Origin: Dehalococcoidia bacterium
GTDB taxonomy: Bacteria > Chloroflexota > Dehalococcoidia > UBA2979
NCBI GenBank assembly: GCA_009379925.1
Contig: WHSU01000018.1
Span: 1-59,192 of the forward strand
Direction: 5' to 3'
DNA length: 59,192 nucleotides
Each line of letters opens with the position of its first letter. The stretch's first letter is position 1. The translations under genes were made by a program, and so were the position numbers. This document shows, piece by piece, positions 15,463 to 23,420 of the stretch. The notes below the pieces were generated by a model that saw only the letters and a program-made list of their open reading frames with translations, made no database searches and was not told where the DNA came from.

Positions 15463-17466
15463 GTGACCCCGACGCCCGCGACTGCAGCCTTGGCTACGAG
15501 CACTCTTATCGTCGGGCTCTCTCTAGCGCTTGGAAGGCACCTGTACGACAAGTTGGGACATCCGGATCGTCAACACGAGCAATTGCGTCAATGGCTGTTG
15601 CCATTAGCCATCCATAGCCACAATCAACCGACCGGGCTCGCCGTTCTCTCAATCACGCTTGCGGCTGTCGGTGGCACCTTCCTGCACGTAATGCTGGCGT
15701 TATCCTTCGTCGCTTTCACGAGCGCACACGAATGGCTCAGGCGAAGGCGCCTCGAACAAACTGTGAGACCCCCGACTTCGGTCACCGGCCATCTCTACAT
15801 CACTATTGTCTTGGTGTCCTTGCCTGCATTCCTGGTCCTGTTGGTGTCCCGAGACGTCACCCTGCTCGCGCCCGGTGGCTTGCACAATTTTGACGTGATT
15901 CAGACCGCATTCGGTGCTCAGTTGACAATAGGTGCGCTACTGGCAGCAGCGATCGGGCTGTCAGTACAGCTCAAGGCATCAGCAGTTGGCGCTGAGATCG
16001 CGATCCATCAACTGCGCTCGTGGAGCGCCGTGACCTACTTACTGTCCTTTGTCGCTTCGCTGGCTGTAACGTCGGCTACACTCGCACGATGGGATGACGT
16101 AGCATTGATCCATCGTGGTCTCGTACCTGATATGGCTGCGGCAGCTGCACTCATATCGACAGCACTTCTTACCCGGTTCTGTGGTTCATTCCTTATCAGT
16201 CAGGCGGGAAACGACTCCATCGTTCGCACAGTATCCGACCCGGTCACAAGCCCCAACTGGCTCCGGGACGTGACCAGTAGCGTCAATAGGCACCCCTACA
16301 CACGTCATCGGTCAATGCGTCAACTGAACGTTGCACTGGCGAGCGCTGCATCTCGTCAAGACATCCAACTCTTCAATCAACTCGTAGGCGGGTGGGTTGA
16401 CGCCGTTCATACCCGTACGGCACTTGGTTCAATCTATTGGAATCGCTTCCTTGCTCGACACGACCAGACGAAGGAATATGTGATTCATTCGGCCCTTGAG
16501 GCGGACGGCCTCAATGCACTCGACCAGGTCCACGGGGAGCTTCTGCGCGCCCTGCTCGCCGGCCCGGTTACAAGGCCTGCCTTCGTGCGTGCACTGGAGA
16601 TCATCGGCACATGCGCGTATCCGCCCATCCACCCAGATCGCCGGTATCATCTCGCACGTCCGTCGTGGGAACGAGACCTCCCGGGTTTCCGCACTCTCGA
16701 CGCGATCGTGCGGGGTGCGATGGAGCACGGGCAGCACGACTTAGCGGCTCACCTGATCCGTGTGTACTGGCACGATAACCTGGCCGTCACGGTTCTGCAG
16801 ACCGAGCGCGTGATCGCGTCGAGGTCGGAGCATTCCGACGAACCGCTGCTCATCAAGAGTGTTGGTGAGTTGCTCTCAGACTATGTCACGGGCGCAGCAG
16901 AAGCGCATTCTGCTATTCGTACAGCGTCATGGGAGGCGATCCTTCAAGCAATGAAGGTGTCTACCCGATCGGAGACGATGCTTCCGCTGCAGCAGTTGCT
17001 CTTTCGGCTGCACCCATTCAACGATCAGTCGTGGGCGTTTGGCTCGCATTGGAAGCTGTTATCCGATGTCGTCAAGCGTGGCGCGCTAGACCCCGGAGCC
17101 GCCCTTTACCTAGCGGATCGGTCCGTGCAGGCTTGGATCACAGCCTGGCCTGACGACGATCAGGGCTTTCACTCCGACCACGACTTCGCGGACATTCTCG
17201 GGGCACTCCGCGATCGCTCCACGACCGACAACGAACAAACGTACTTGGCGACCATCGCTTGGTCGTACTTCGAATGGTCTAGTTCGGGCAAGTTCGCGAG
17301 TTTTGGGTTTCACCCTCTGAACTTGAGGCGCGAGATCGGAGGCGTTGTCAGCGGGATGAGCCCCGCCGGTCGACACAAGATTGCGGAACTATCCCGCCGT
17401 TGGCGCCTAAACCACCCGACTGATCTGTGGCTGACCCGTGCGATCGATGGACTCACACCCCGCTAG
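15463..17466 (+). CDS. Unrecognised multi-pass membrane protein with large soluble C-terminal region
   Basis: I do not recognise this 667-residue protein. Residues 1-240 hold about six membrane segments (for example LYITIVLVSLPAFLVLLVS and FGAQLTIGALLAAAIGLSV). Residues 245-667 look cytosolic, helical and rich in Trp, His and Arg. The GTG start has AGGAG 4 bp upstream. Another possibility is that translation began near 15279-15305. A second frame there encodes a membrane-type stretch (ALLIGISVLSISIVYCL) and would join this frame if two bases were lost from the GCGCGC at about 15407-15412. GC content is clearly lower than the neighbours, suggesting transfer. The layout loosely recalls DUF2254-type membrane proteins, without a motif to prove it. 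Confidence 0.6.
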   Translation: MTPTPATAALATSTLIVGLSLALGRHLYDKLGHPDRQHEQLRQWLLPLAIHSHNQPTGLAVLSITLAAVGGTFLHVMLALSFVAFTSAHEWLRRRRLEQTVRPPTSVTGHLYITIVLVSLPAFLVLLVSRDVTLLAPGGLHNFDVIQTAFGAQLTIGALLAAAIGLSVQLKASAVGAEIAIHQLRSWSAVTYLLSFVASLAVTSATLARWDDVALIHRGLVPDMAAAAALISTALLTRFCGSFLISQAGNDSIVRTVSDPVTSPNWLRDVTSSVNRHPYTRHRSMRQLNVALASAASRQDIQLFNQLVGGWVDAVHTRTALGSIYWNRFLARHDQTKEYVIHSALEADGLNALDQVHGELLRALLAGPVTRPAFVRALEIIGTCAYPPIHPDRRYHLARPSWERDLPGFRTLDAIVRGAMEHGQHDLAAHLIRVYWHDNLAVTVLQTERVIASRSEHSDEPLLIKSVGELLSDYVTGAAEAHSAIRTASWEAILQAMKVSTRSETMLPLQQLLFRLHPFNDQSWAFGSHWKLLSDVVKRGALDPGAALYLADRSVQAWITAWPDDDQGFHSDHDFADILGALRDRSTTDNEQTYLATIAWSYFEWSSSGKFASFGFHPLNLRREIGGVVSGMSPAGRHKIAELSRRWRLNHPTDLWLTRAIDGLTPR

Positions 17467-17527
17467 AAGGGCGGAATCGTTGAAGGGGCTGCCTGACCGC
17501 TGCGAACCAGCGACGAAGGTGCTCCCC

Positions 17528-18070
17528 TTAACAAACCCCACCCAGCGCCTTCGCCACCGTCGCTAGCGCGCCGGGGCGGAGGCGGTAGAAGGCCCAGGAG
17601 GCGCGGCGTTCGCGGTCCAGGAGGCCGGCGTCGAGGAGCACTTTGAGGTGGTGGCTGACGGTGGGCTGGGCGAGGTCGAGGTCGTCGACGAGGTCGCAGA
17701 CACAGACTTCCTGGCCCTCGGCGGCGGCGATCATGGAGATGAGCTTCACGCGGGCGGGGTCGGCGAGGGCCTTGAACAGGCGCGCGGCGACCTGGGCGTC
17801 TTCGTCGCTGAGGGGGCCGGCGAAGAGGTCCGGGCAGCAGGCCTGGAGCTGGTCGACGACGGGGAGGGGCTGGAGGGTGGTGCGGGCCGCGGCGCCCGCT
17901 CGCACTTCGACGGGCTGCGGTTCAGATGCCGGGATACCCGGCTGGGTGTGAGTCGCGGCCCCTTCGACAGGCTCAGGGCGAACGGATGTGGGGCGCGGGG
18001 TCGCGGCTTTCCGGGCGGTCCGGGGCTTCGAGGTGGTTGCGGGCATCTTCGTCCTCGTACTTTCGGTCAT
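17528..18070 (-). CDS. arsR: ArsR/SmtB-family arsenic-responsive repressor
   Basis: The product has 180 residues. The winged-helix domain covers about residues 95-180 and includes LFKALADPARVKLISMI. The As(III)-binding motif EVCVCDL (Cys123, Cys125) sits at the start of the DNA-reading helices. AQPTVSHHLKVLLDAGLL follows. An extra Cys pair (ACCPD, Cys78-79) lies just before the fold and Cys180 ends it. The N-terminal 75 residues are disordered, and RPEPVEGA in them comes from a genomic repeat. ATG 18070 lies 7 bp after a TAGACT -10, suggesting leaderless translation. ATG 18046, with GAGG 8 bp upstream, is the alternative (172 residues). It is divergent from the arsM operon, which it probably represses. 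Confidence 0.9.
   Translation of the reverse strand: MTESTRTKMPATTSKPRTARKAATPRPTSVRPEPVEGAATHTQPGIPASEPQPVEVRAGAAARTTLQPLPVVDQLQACCPDLFAGPLSDEDAQVAARLFKALADPARVKLISMIAAAEGQEVCVCDLVDDLDLAQPTVSHHLKVLLDAGLLDRERRASWAFYRLRPGALATVAKALGGVC
17959..17986. repeat. REP-like repeat copy inside arsR
   Basis: The copy ccttcgacaggctcagggcg lies within the arsR reading frame. It encodes RPEPVEGA in the unstructured N-terminal extension of the repressor. Confidence 0.75.
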
Positions 18071-18077
18071 CCATGCC

Positions 18078-18157
18078 AGTCTATATTGACAGACGTCGAT
18101 GCGACAACCATCATCACTGTATCGACAATCATCGATATCACTCGATGTCGATGCAAC
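18078..18157. promoter_or_regulatory. Overlapping divergent ars promoters and candidate ArsR operator
   Basis: On the minus strand TTGTCG (18107-18102), 18 bp and TAGACT (18083-18078) serve arsR. On the plus strand a perfect TTGACA (18086-18091), 17 bp and CATCAT (18109-18114) serve the peptide-arsM side. Just downstream is an inverted repeat ATCGACA (18121-18127) / TGTCGAT (18146-18152). GTCGATGCGAC (18095-18105) and GTCGATGCAAC (18147-18157) form a direct repeat 52 bp apart. ArsR binding to these is inferred. Confidence 0.6.
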
Positions 18158-18181
18158 GTCGAGCGGTGAAGGGAGAGCGCG

Positions 18182-18277
18182 ATGCGCTCCGACGGGACGT
18201 TTGTGGTGATCGAGAACGCGGCGGCGGCCTCGGGCGGCTGTTGCGACGACGACTGCTGCGAGGACGAATGCTGCTAG
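18182..18277 (+). CDS. Small Cys-pair peptide of the arsenic locus (31 aa)
   Basis: This short frame begins at ATG 18182 and has a good ribosome site (GGGAG, 7 bp upstream). It encodes 31 residues: an N-terminal half MRSDGTFVVIENAAAASGG, then three Cys pairs separated by acidic triplets (CC-DDD-CC-EDE-CC) at the very end. It is the first gene after the divergent ars promoter and ends 24 bp before arsM. Six vicinal thiols make As(III) or soft-metal binding likely, as a buffer or as a donor to ArsM. I know of no described family with this pattern. The function is inference. The reading frame and position are seen directly. Confidence 0.7.
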   Translation: MRSDGTFVVIENAAAASGGCCDDDCCEDECC

Positions 18278-18301
18278 GCTCAGCCGGACGGGAGCACGAC
18301 G

Positions 18302-19150
18302 ATGACGACTGAGCATGCGGATGACGTCCGGTCGGCGGTACGCGAGCGATACGGCGCGCGGGCCCGCGAGGTAGCGGCGGGGAGCGCCGGCGAGGGCGCG
18401 TCGGGATATGCCTCGACGCTCTACGCCGGCGAGGCGGAGGCGTTGCCGGAGGGCGTGGTGTCCTACGGCTGCGGCAACCCGGTGGCGATCGCGGGGCTAC
18501 AGGCGGGTGAGACCGTGCTGGACCTGGGAAGCGGCGCCGGGCTGGACTGTTTCCTGGCGGCGAAGCAGGTGGGGCCCTCGGGCCGGGTGATCGGTCTCGA
18601 CATGACCGACGAGATGCTGGCGCTGGCGGAGACGAACCGCGAGAAGGTGGGCGTGGCGAACGTGGAGTTCCGCAAAGGCGTGATCGAGCAGATCCCGCTC
18701 GATGACGCCTCGGTGGATGTGATCATCTCGAACTGCGTCATCAATCTGTCGCCCGACAAGGATGCGGTGTTCGACGAGGCAGCGAGGGTGCTGCGGCCGG
18801 GCGGGCGCTTCCAGGTGTCGGACATTGTGCTTCGGCGACCGGTGTCGGAGGCGGAACAGGCGGACATGGAGTTGTGGTCGGCGTGCAAGTCCGGCGCGCT
18901 GGTCATCGACGACTACACCGCCCGCCTGCGGGCGGCGGGTTTCGAGGACGTGGAGGTACTGGTCCCGGACTCGACCGGCGCCGAGGATGAACCGGCCTGG
19001 GTGAGCGCGCTGGTCAACGCCCGACGCCCGGGCGGCGCAGGCACCGGGCAGCCGTGGGTGCTGCCCGGGGGCCGGCACATCGAACTGCTGGCGCCGATCG
19101 GACTGGAGTCGGGCGCGTGCCGCGGCGACTCGACGTCCGCCTGCTGCTGA
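18302..19150 (+). CDS. arsM: Arsenite S-adenosylmethionine methyltransferase ArsM
   Basis: ArsM methylates trivalent arsenic with SAM. The 282-residue product has the SAM motif VLDLGSGAGLDCFLAA at residues 72-87. The three conserved arsenic-binding cysteines are in SYGCGNP (Cys57), SNCVINLSPDK (Cys145) and WSACKSGAL (Cys195). The C-terminal 25 residues end GACRGDSTSACC, a Cys-rich tail seen in several bacterial ArsM proteins. The ATG at 18302 has GGGAG as ribosome site. It lies between the Cys-pair peptide and an MFS transporter on one strand, probably one operon under ArsR. Confidence 0.94.
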   Translation: MTTEHADDVRSAVRERYGARAREVAAGSAGEGASGYASTLYAGEAEALPEGVVSYGCGNPVAIAGLQAGETVLDLGSGAGLDCFLAAKQVGPSGRVIGLDMTDEMLALAETNREKVGVANVEFRKGVIEQIPLDDASVDVIISNCVINLSPDKDAVFDEAARVLRPGGRFQVSDIVLRRPVSEAEQADMELWSACKSGALVIDDYTARLRAAGFEDVEVLVPDSTGAEDEPAWVSALVNARRPGGAGTGQPWVLPGGRHIELLAPIGLESGACRGDSTSACC

Positions 19151-19177
19151 CCTGCGGCTGAGGCGGAGACGGACCCT

Positions 19178-20434
19178 GTGGCATCGAGGGCGCTCGATCC
19201 TCCGAGATGGCGGGCCTGGTGGCCCGCCATCTTGCTTGGCTTCGTGACCATCGGCGCGTACGGGGTGCCGCACTACTCCTTCGGTGTCCTGCTGCCGTCG
19301 CTGCGCGAGTCGACGGGGTGGTCGACGGGTGCGGCCTCGGCGGCCTACTCGGTTGGGGCGCTGGCGGGTGGGTTCGTAGGCCTGGTGGCCGGGCGGATGC
19401 TGGACCGCGCCGGGTCGAGGCCGGTGCTGCTTGGGTCGCTGGTGCTGGGCAGCGCGGGGCTGCTCCTCGCCTCGTGGGCGCGGTCGCCGCTGGAGTTCAT
19501 CGTGGCGTGGGGCGCCGGTGGCGGCATCGTGGCAGGCGGGCTGTTCTACCACGTGACCATGGCGGTGACGGTGCGCCTCTACCCGGACAATCGCGCCGCC
19601 GCATTCTCCGTGCTGACGCTGCTCGGCGCGCTGGCGAGCCCGATCTTCTATCCGATCGCCGGGTGGCTGGTGGAGGCGCTGGACTGGCGAGGCGCGCTGC
19701 GCGTGCTGGTGGCGCTGATGGTGCTGTGCGTGCTCCCCGGCGCGCTGGCGGTGCGTTCGCGGCCCAGCCTTGGGACGGGCGCCGTCGAGGTGGACGAGCC
19801 ACCTCGACACCCACTCCGCGCGGAACTGGCGCAGCCGCACATGCTGTGGCTGCTGGTGATGGTGATGTGCGCCTCCGGCGCGATGAGCGCGCTGATCCTG
19901 CACCAGGTGCCGGCGATGCAGGCGACGGGCATCTCGCTCGGGGCGGCCTCGGCGCTGGCGGGCGCGCGCGGGCTGTTCCAGATGCCGGGGCGCGTGGTGC
20001 TGACGCCGCTGACGAGGTGGGCGGGCGTCCCGGGCGCGACGCTGCTCTGCTACACGCTGTTCATCGTAGGGACGGTGGCGCTACTCAGCGCGGGGCCGCT
20101 GGTGCTGCTCGGGCTGTTCGTCGTGGCGACGGGCCTCGCGGTCGGGCTGCTGTCGCCGCTGCACGGGCTGTACTCGGCGGAGGTGTACGGCGAAGCCCGC
20201 CTGGGGACACTGATGGGGGTGCAACAGGTGGCGGTCGCGGGCGCCGGGGCAGCGGGGCCATGGCTCGCAGGCGTGGGGTACGACATCAGCGGCTCGTACG
20301 CGATACCCCTCGTGGTGATCGCACTCGTCCAGGCGGCCGCGGTTGGCGCCCTGGCGATGCAGCGGCGGGCGACTCGGTCCGTCGCGCACCCGCCTCTGGC
20401 CGCGCCTCCCCAGGCGGTGGGCGAGCGGGAGTAG
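19178..20434 (+). CDS. MFS transporter, third gene of the ars operon
   Basis: This is a 418-residue, 12-helix major facilitator protein. The loop 2-3 signature reads GRMLDRAGSRPVLLGSLVLG. It resembles the small-acid or monocarboxylate type of MFS (PHYSFGVLLPSLRESTGWS) rather than drug antiporters. The GTG start lies 27 bp after the arsM stop with GGCGGAGA upstream, so co-transcription is likely. Export of a methylated or other arsenical is a reasonable inference, but no motif proves the substrate. No glyceraldehyde-phosphate dehydrogenase gene, the usual partner of the arsenical exporter ArsJ, is nearby. Confidence 0.82.
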   Translation: MASRALDPPRWRAWWPAILLGFVTIGAYGVPHYSFGVLLPSLRESTGWSTGAASAAYSVGALAGGFVGLVAGRMLDRAGSRPVLLGSLVLGSAGLLLASWARSPLEFIVAWGAGGGIVAGGLFYHVTMAVTVRLYPDNRAAAFSVLTLLGALASPIFYPIAGWLVEALDWRGALRVLVALMVLCVLPGALAVRSRPSLGTGAVEVDEPPRHPLRAELAQPHMLWLLVMVMCASGAMSALILHQVPAMQATGISLGAASALAGARGLFQMPGRVVLTPLTRWAGVPGATLLCYTLFIVGTVALLSAGPLVLLGLFVVATGLAVGLLSPLHGLYSAEVYGEARLGTLMGVQQVAVAGAGAAGPWLAGVGYDISGSYAIPLVVIALVQAAAVGALAMQRRATRSVAHPPLAAPPQAVGERE

Positions 20435-20441
20435 GCGGGCT

Positions 20442-21365
20442 TCAGACGCCCCGCCACGCCTCGATGCGGTAGACGTCGCCGTCGCGGCGGACGTAGCCGG
20501 CGCACGGTGGCGACCAGTGCGCGCCGAGGACGAGGGTGCCGGTCTCCGCGTAGCGCTCGAGGAACGCGCGCCGGGCGGCCATCGCTGGCGCGGGGTCGCG
20601 GTCGAGGGCTGCGCGTGTGTCGGGCGCGGCGGCCTGGATCGGGCTATGCATGATGTCGCCGAGGAACGCCGCGCGCGTCGGGGCGCCCTCGGTGGGTTGG
20701 GCGCCTGCCCCGCCTTCACCGCGCCCATCGACCACGAACGTCACGTGGCCCGGCGAGTGGCCGTGGCTCGCCTCGAGGCGGGTGTAGGCGTCGATGCGGT
20801 GGTCGGCGTCGACGAGGTCGACGCAACCGGCCTCGAGGACGGGGCGGAGCGAGTCCTCGACGAGGCGTCGGGTCGCCTCGTTGTTGGCGGCTTCGGCGGA
20901 CCAGTGCTCCCATTCCGGCCGCACGAAGAGGTAGCGGGCGTTGGGGAACGTGGGCGTCCACTGACCGTCGACCAGCCGTGTGTTCCAGCCGACATGGTCG
21001 CCGTGCATGTGCGTCATCACCACCACCTCGACCGCCTCGGGGTCGACGCCGGCGGCGCGCAGGTCCTCGAGGAAGGGGCCGCCGCGCATGTGGAAGCCCT
21101 CGATGCCGCCCGTGCGGTCCTTGTCGTTGCCGATGCCCGTGTCGACCAGGATGAGCGTCTCCGGCGTACGGACGACGTAGGTGTGGATGCTCTGGAGCAG
21201 CCGCCCCTCCTCGGTCATGAACGGGCGCAGCCACGGCTCGGCGGCCCCGAGGAGGTCGAACGGCGTCTCGTGGTCGGGGAGCAGCCAGCGTGGCGAGGTG
21301 GGGATGAGCAACTCCTCGACACGGTCGATCGTGACGTCGCCGATGTGGGCCGTCGGAAGCTGCAC
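20442..21365 (-). CDS. MBL-fold metallo-hydrolase
   Basis: This is a 307-residue metallo-beta-lactamase-fold hydrolase. The zinc motif THMHGDHVGW lies near residue 118. HGHSPGH lies near residue 205, FLGDIMHSP follows, and GAHWSPP is near the C terminus. These are the expected metal ligands of the dinuclear site. The overall size and the early RTPETLILVDTGIGND recall lactonase or quorum-quenching members, but the substrate cannot be fixed. It starts at GTG 21365 with AAGGGGGA upstream. It converges on the ars-operon transporter, with only 7 bp between the stops. Confidence 0.88.
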   Translation of the reverse strand: MQLPTAHIGDVTIDRVEELLIPTSPRWLLPDHETPFDLLGAAEPWLRPFMTEEGRLLQSIHTYVVRTPETLILVDTGIGNDKDRTGGIEGFHMRGGPFLEDLRAAGVDPEAVEVVVMTHMHGDHVGWNTRLVDGQWTPTFPNARYLFVRPEWEHWSAEAANNEATRRLVEDSLRPVLEAGCVDLVDADHRIDAYTRLEASHGHSPGHVTFVVDGRGEGGAGAQPTEGAPTRAAFLGDIMHSPIQAAAPDTRAALDRDPAPAMAARRAFLERYAETGTLVLGAHWSPPCAGYVRRDGDVYRIEAWRGV

Positions 21366-21413
21366 GCCGTCCCCCTTCGCCCTAGCACCGCCCGAGGCGG
21401 AGCGGGCGGAACC

Positions 21414-22943
21414 CTAGTCCCGCCTCGGACGCGCGTCAACCGCCGTGGGGTCGCGGTCGAGCGGGGCGCCCGGCGCGCCGTTCGGTGCAGGCAGCGGTGT
21501 GGGCAGCGTTGACACGGGGACGGTGGGCAGGGGGACCCGCATCGGAGGCAGCGGCTCGGCGGCCCCGCGGAACATCGAGATGACGACGGCGGCAGCCGTG
21601 AGCACGCCGGAGACGAGGAAGGCGGCGCGCAGGCCTCGGAGCAGCAGGTCCGGTGGGAGCTGGCTGCTGGACAGGCCGTCGGGGCCGAGGCCCGACGAGG
21701 CGACACCGATGACGACGGCGCTGGAGATCGCCAGGCCGATGGCGTTGCCGACGTTCCTCGATGTCGCGACGCTCGCGGAGGCCGTCCCCAGCATCGAGCG
21801 GGAGACGCTGCCCATGATGTCGCTGGCATTGGGCGGGCCGAAGACCGCGCCACCGACGCCGATCAGGGACAGCCGGAGCACGATGCCGAGTGTGGACGTA
21901 TCCGCGTCCATGGTCGACAGGGAGAACATTCCGGCGCTGATCAGGGCGATACCAAGCGCCGGCTGCGCTCGGGAGTGCCAGCGGTCGGCGATGCTGCCGC
22001 TGGTGGGCGAGAGCAGCAGCATCATCAACGGGACGGACGCGAGGATGAGCCCCGTGCGGGCCTCGGAGAAGTCGCGCACCTGCAGGAGGTAGAACGGCAT
22101 CAGGAAGATCACGGCGGACTGCCCGGCGAAGTTCACGACGAGCGTGAGGATGGAGACGGCGAAGCGCCGGACCCGGAAGAGGGCGAGCGAGAGGATCGGG
22201 CTCTTCGCGCGCAGCTCGATCTGGGCGAAGACGACGCCCGCGAGCACGCCCACCGCGAGCAGGCCGATGACCTGCGGGCTCGCCCAGCCCCAGCGCGGAC
22301 CTCGATTGACCGCGAGCAGCACCGTAGCCAGTGCGACGAAGAGCGTGACGGCGCCAAGGAGGTCGAAGCCGCGGTCTTCGCCGTCGCGGCCGCTCTCGCG
22401 CACCCACAGCATCGCCATGCCGATGGCGAGGAAGCCGATGGGGATGCGCAGATAGAAGATGGCGCGCCAGTCGGCGACGGACAGGATCAGGCCCCCGAGG
22501 ATGGGACCTGCCATGAGGCCCGCGCCGACGATCGAGGTGATGAGGCCGAGCGCGCGCCCCCGCTCGGAGTCGGGGAACGCCTCGGTGACGATCGCGTTGG
22601 CGTTCGCGATCGCCATCGCGACGCCAACGGACTGGATGAGGCGGAAACCGATGATCATCTCGAGGGACTGTGCGAAGGAGGCGAACGTGAGTCCGACGGT
22701 GAAGACGGTCCAGCCGATCAGGTAGACGCGTTTGCGCCCGAAAAGGTCGCCGGCGCGGCCGGCGGTGAGCGTCAGCCCGGTGACGACCAGCGTCGACCCG
22801 AGCACCGCCCACACCACCGTGTCCGCAGGGCGGTCAAAGACCTCCGCGAACTCGGGCAGCGCAATGTTGATGATGTTGAAGTCCATCGTCGCCATGAACG
22901 TGCCGAAGCCGACGGCGATGAGGGCGCGCCACTTGTAGGGCAT
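21414..22943 (-). CDS. DHA2-type MFS multidrug transporter
   Basis: The product has 509 residues and about fourteen membrane helices, the DHA2 drug:H+ antiporter layout. The signature GRAGDLFGRKRVYLIGWTVF is in loop 2-3 and motif C-like GAGLMAGPILGGLI is in helix 5. The C-terminal 50 residues are Pro-rich and probably cytoplasmic. ATG 22943 lies 6 bp after an extended -10 (TGGTAAACT), so the transcript is probably leaderless. No TetR-like regulator is adjacent, so the drug range is unknown. Confidence 0.88.
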   Translation of the reverse strand: MPYKWRALIAVGFGTFMATMDFNIINIALPEFAEVFDRPADTVVWAVLGSTLVVTGLTLTAGRAGDLFGRKRVYLIGWTVFTVGLTFASFAQSLEMIIGFRLIQSVGVAMAIANANAIVTEAFPDSERGRALGLITSIVGAGLMAGPILGGLILSVADWRAIFYLRIPIGFLAIGMAMLWVRESGRDGEDRGFDLLGAVTLFVALATVLLAVNRGPRWGWASPQVIGLLAVGVLAGVVFAQIELRAKSPILSLALFRVRRFAVSILTLVVNFAGQSAVIFLMPFYLLQVRDFSEARTGLILASVPLMMLLLSPTSGSIADRWHSRAQPALGIALISAGMFSLSTMDADTSTLGIVLRLSLIGVGGAVFGPPNASDIMGSVSRSMLGTASASVATSRNVGNAIGLAISSAVVIGVASSGLGPDGLSSSQLPPDLLLRGLRAAFLVSGVLTAAAVVISMFRGAAEPLPPMRVPLPTVPVSTLPTPLPAPNGAPGAPLDRDPTAVDARPRRD

Positions 22944-23004
22944 CGACCGAGTTTACCAGCGTGTGCCGGTGGTGCCTCGGTAGGGTGTGGGGACGAGGCG
23001 GGTG

Positions 23005-23211
23005 TTACGCCTCGACGAGTTCTGCGTACGCGCCGGGACGCGGGATCGGCTCGCGCTCCTCGCGCATGCCTTCGAGATGGATCTCGATTGCCTCACGGAT
23101 CAGGCGCCCGACCTCCTCCTTGGTATCACCCGCGGCGACACAGCCCGGGAGATCGGGGACGTAGGCAGAGTAACCGTTTCCCGTGCGTTCGTAGACGACC
23201 AGGTACTGCAT
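23005..23211 (-). CDS. hicB: HicB-family antitoxin
   Basis: This is a 68-residue HicB-like protein with the partial RNase H fold motif VYERTGNGYSAYVPDLPGCV. GDTKEEVGRLIREAIEIHLE follows. It is short and lacks the C-terminal DNA-binding domain of longer HicB antitoxins, so autorepression may be weak or depend on another factor. The ATG follows the hicA stop without a gap, consistent with paired expression. It neutralises HicA by direct binding in known systems. Confidence 0.88.
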   Translation of the reverse strand: MQYLVVYERTGNGYSAYVPDLPGCVAAGDTKEEVGRLIREAIEIHLEGMREEREPIPRPGAYAELVEA

Positions 23212-23406
23212 CTACCGCTCCTTCAATCCGGCTTGATTCAGGATACTGTTCCACGTGCCCGGCGCGAGGTCCTTGCTGGGTCGGCCGGCGATTGTCACGG
23301 TGCCTGGCTTCGTTGCGTGGCGGTAGTGCCGGTGACTGCCCGTCGTCCGCCGCAACACCCAGCCGTCCTGCTCAACGAGCCGGATCGCATCCCGCACCTT
23401 CGGCAT
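23212..23406 (-). CDS. hicA: HicA-family mRNA interferase toxin
   Basis: This is a 64-residue double-stranded-RNA-binding-fold toxin. The catalytic histidine is in TTGSHRHYRHA near residue 25. The C-terminal motif is VTIAGRPSKDLAPGTWNSIL, close to the usual HicA ending. The open frame continues upstream, but ATG 23406 has a strong ribosome site (AAGGAGGGG). HicA cleaves mRNA when unbound by HicB. The order toxin-then-antitoxin is the common one for this family. The pair sits between a PPOX gene and an MFS gene. Confidence 0.88.
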   Translation of the reverse strand: MPKVRDAIRLVEQDGWVLRRTTGSHRHYRHATKPGTVTIAGRPSKDLAPGTWNSILNQAGLKER

Positions 23407-23420
23407 CGCCCCTCCTTGAG

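Noticed and set aside
15279..15617. Separate 112-residue gene before the low-GC membrane gene
   Set aside because: Only its first 45 or so residues look protein-like. The rest overlaps the main frame, so a broken N terminus of that gene is the better reading.
19178..20434. Calling the ars-operon MFS protein ArsJ
   Set aside because: No glyceraldehyde-phosphate dehydrogenase partner is present and no specific motif was recognised. It was left as an MFS transporter.
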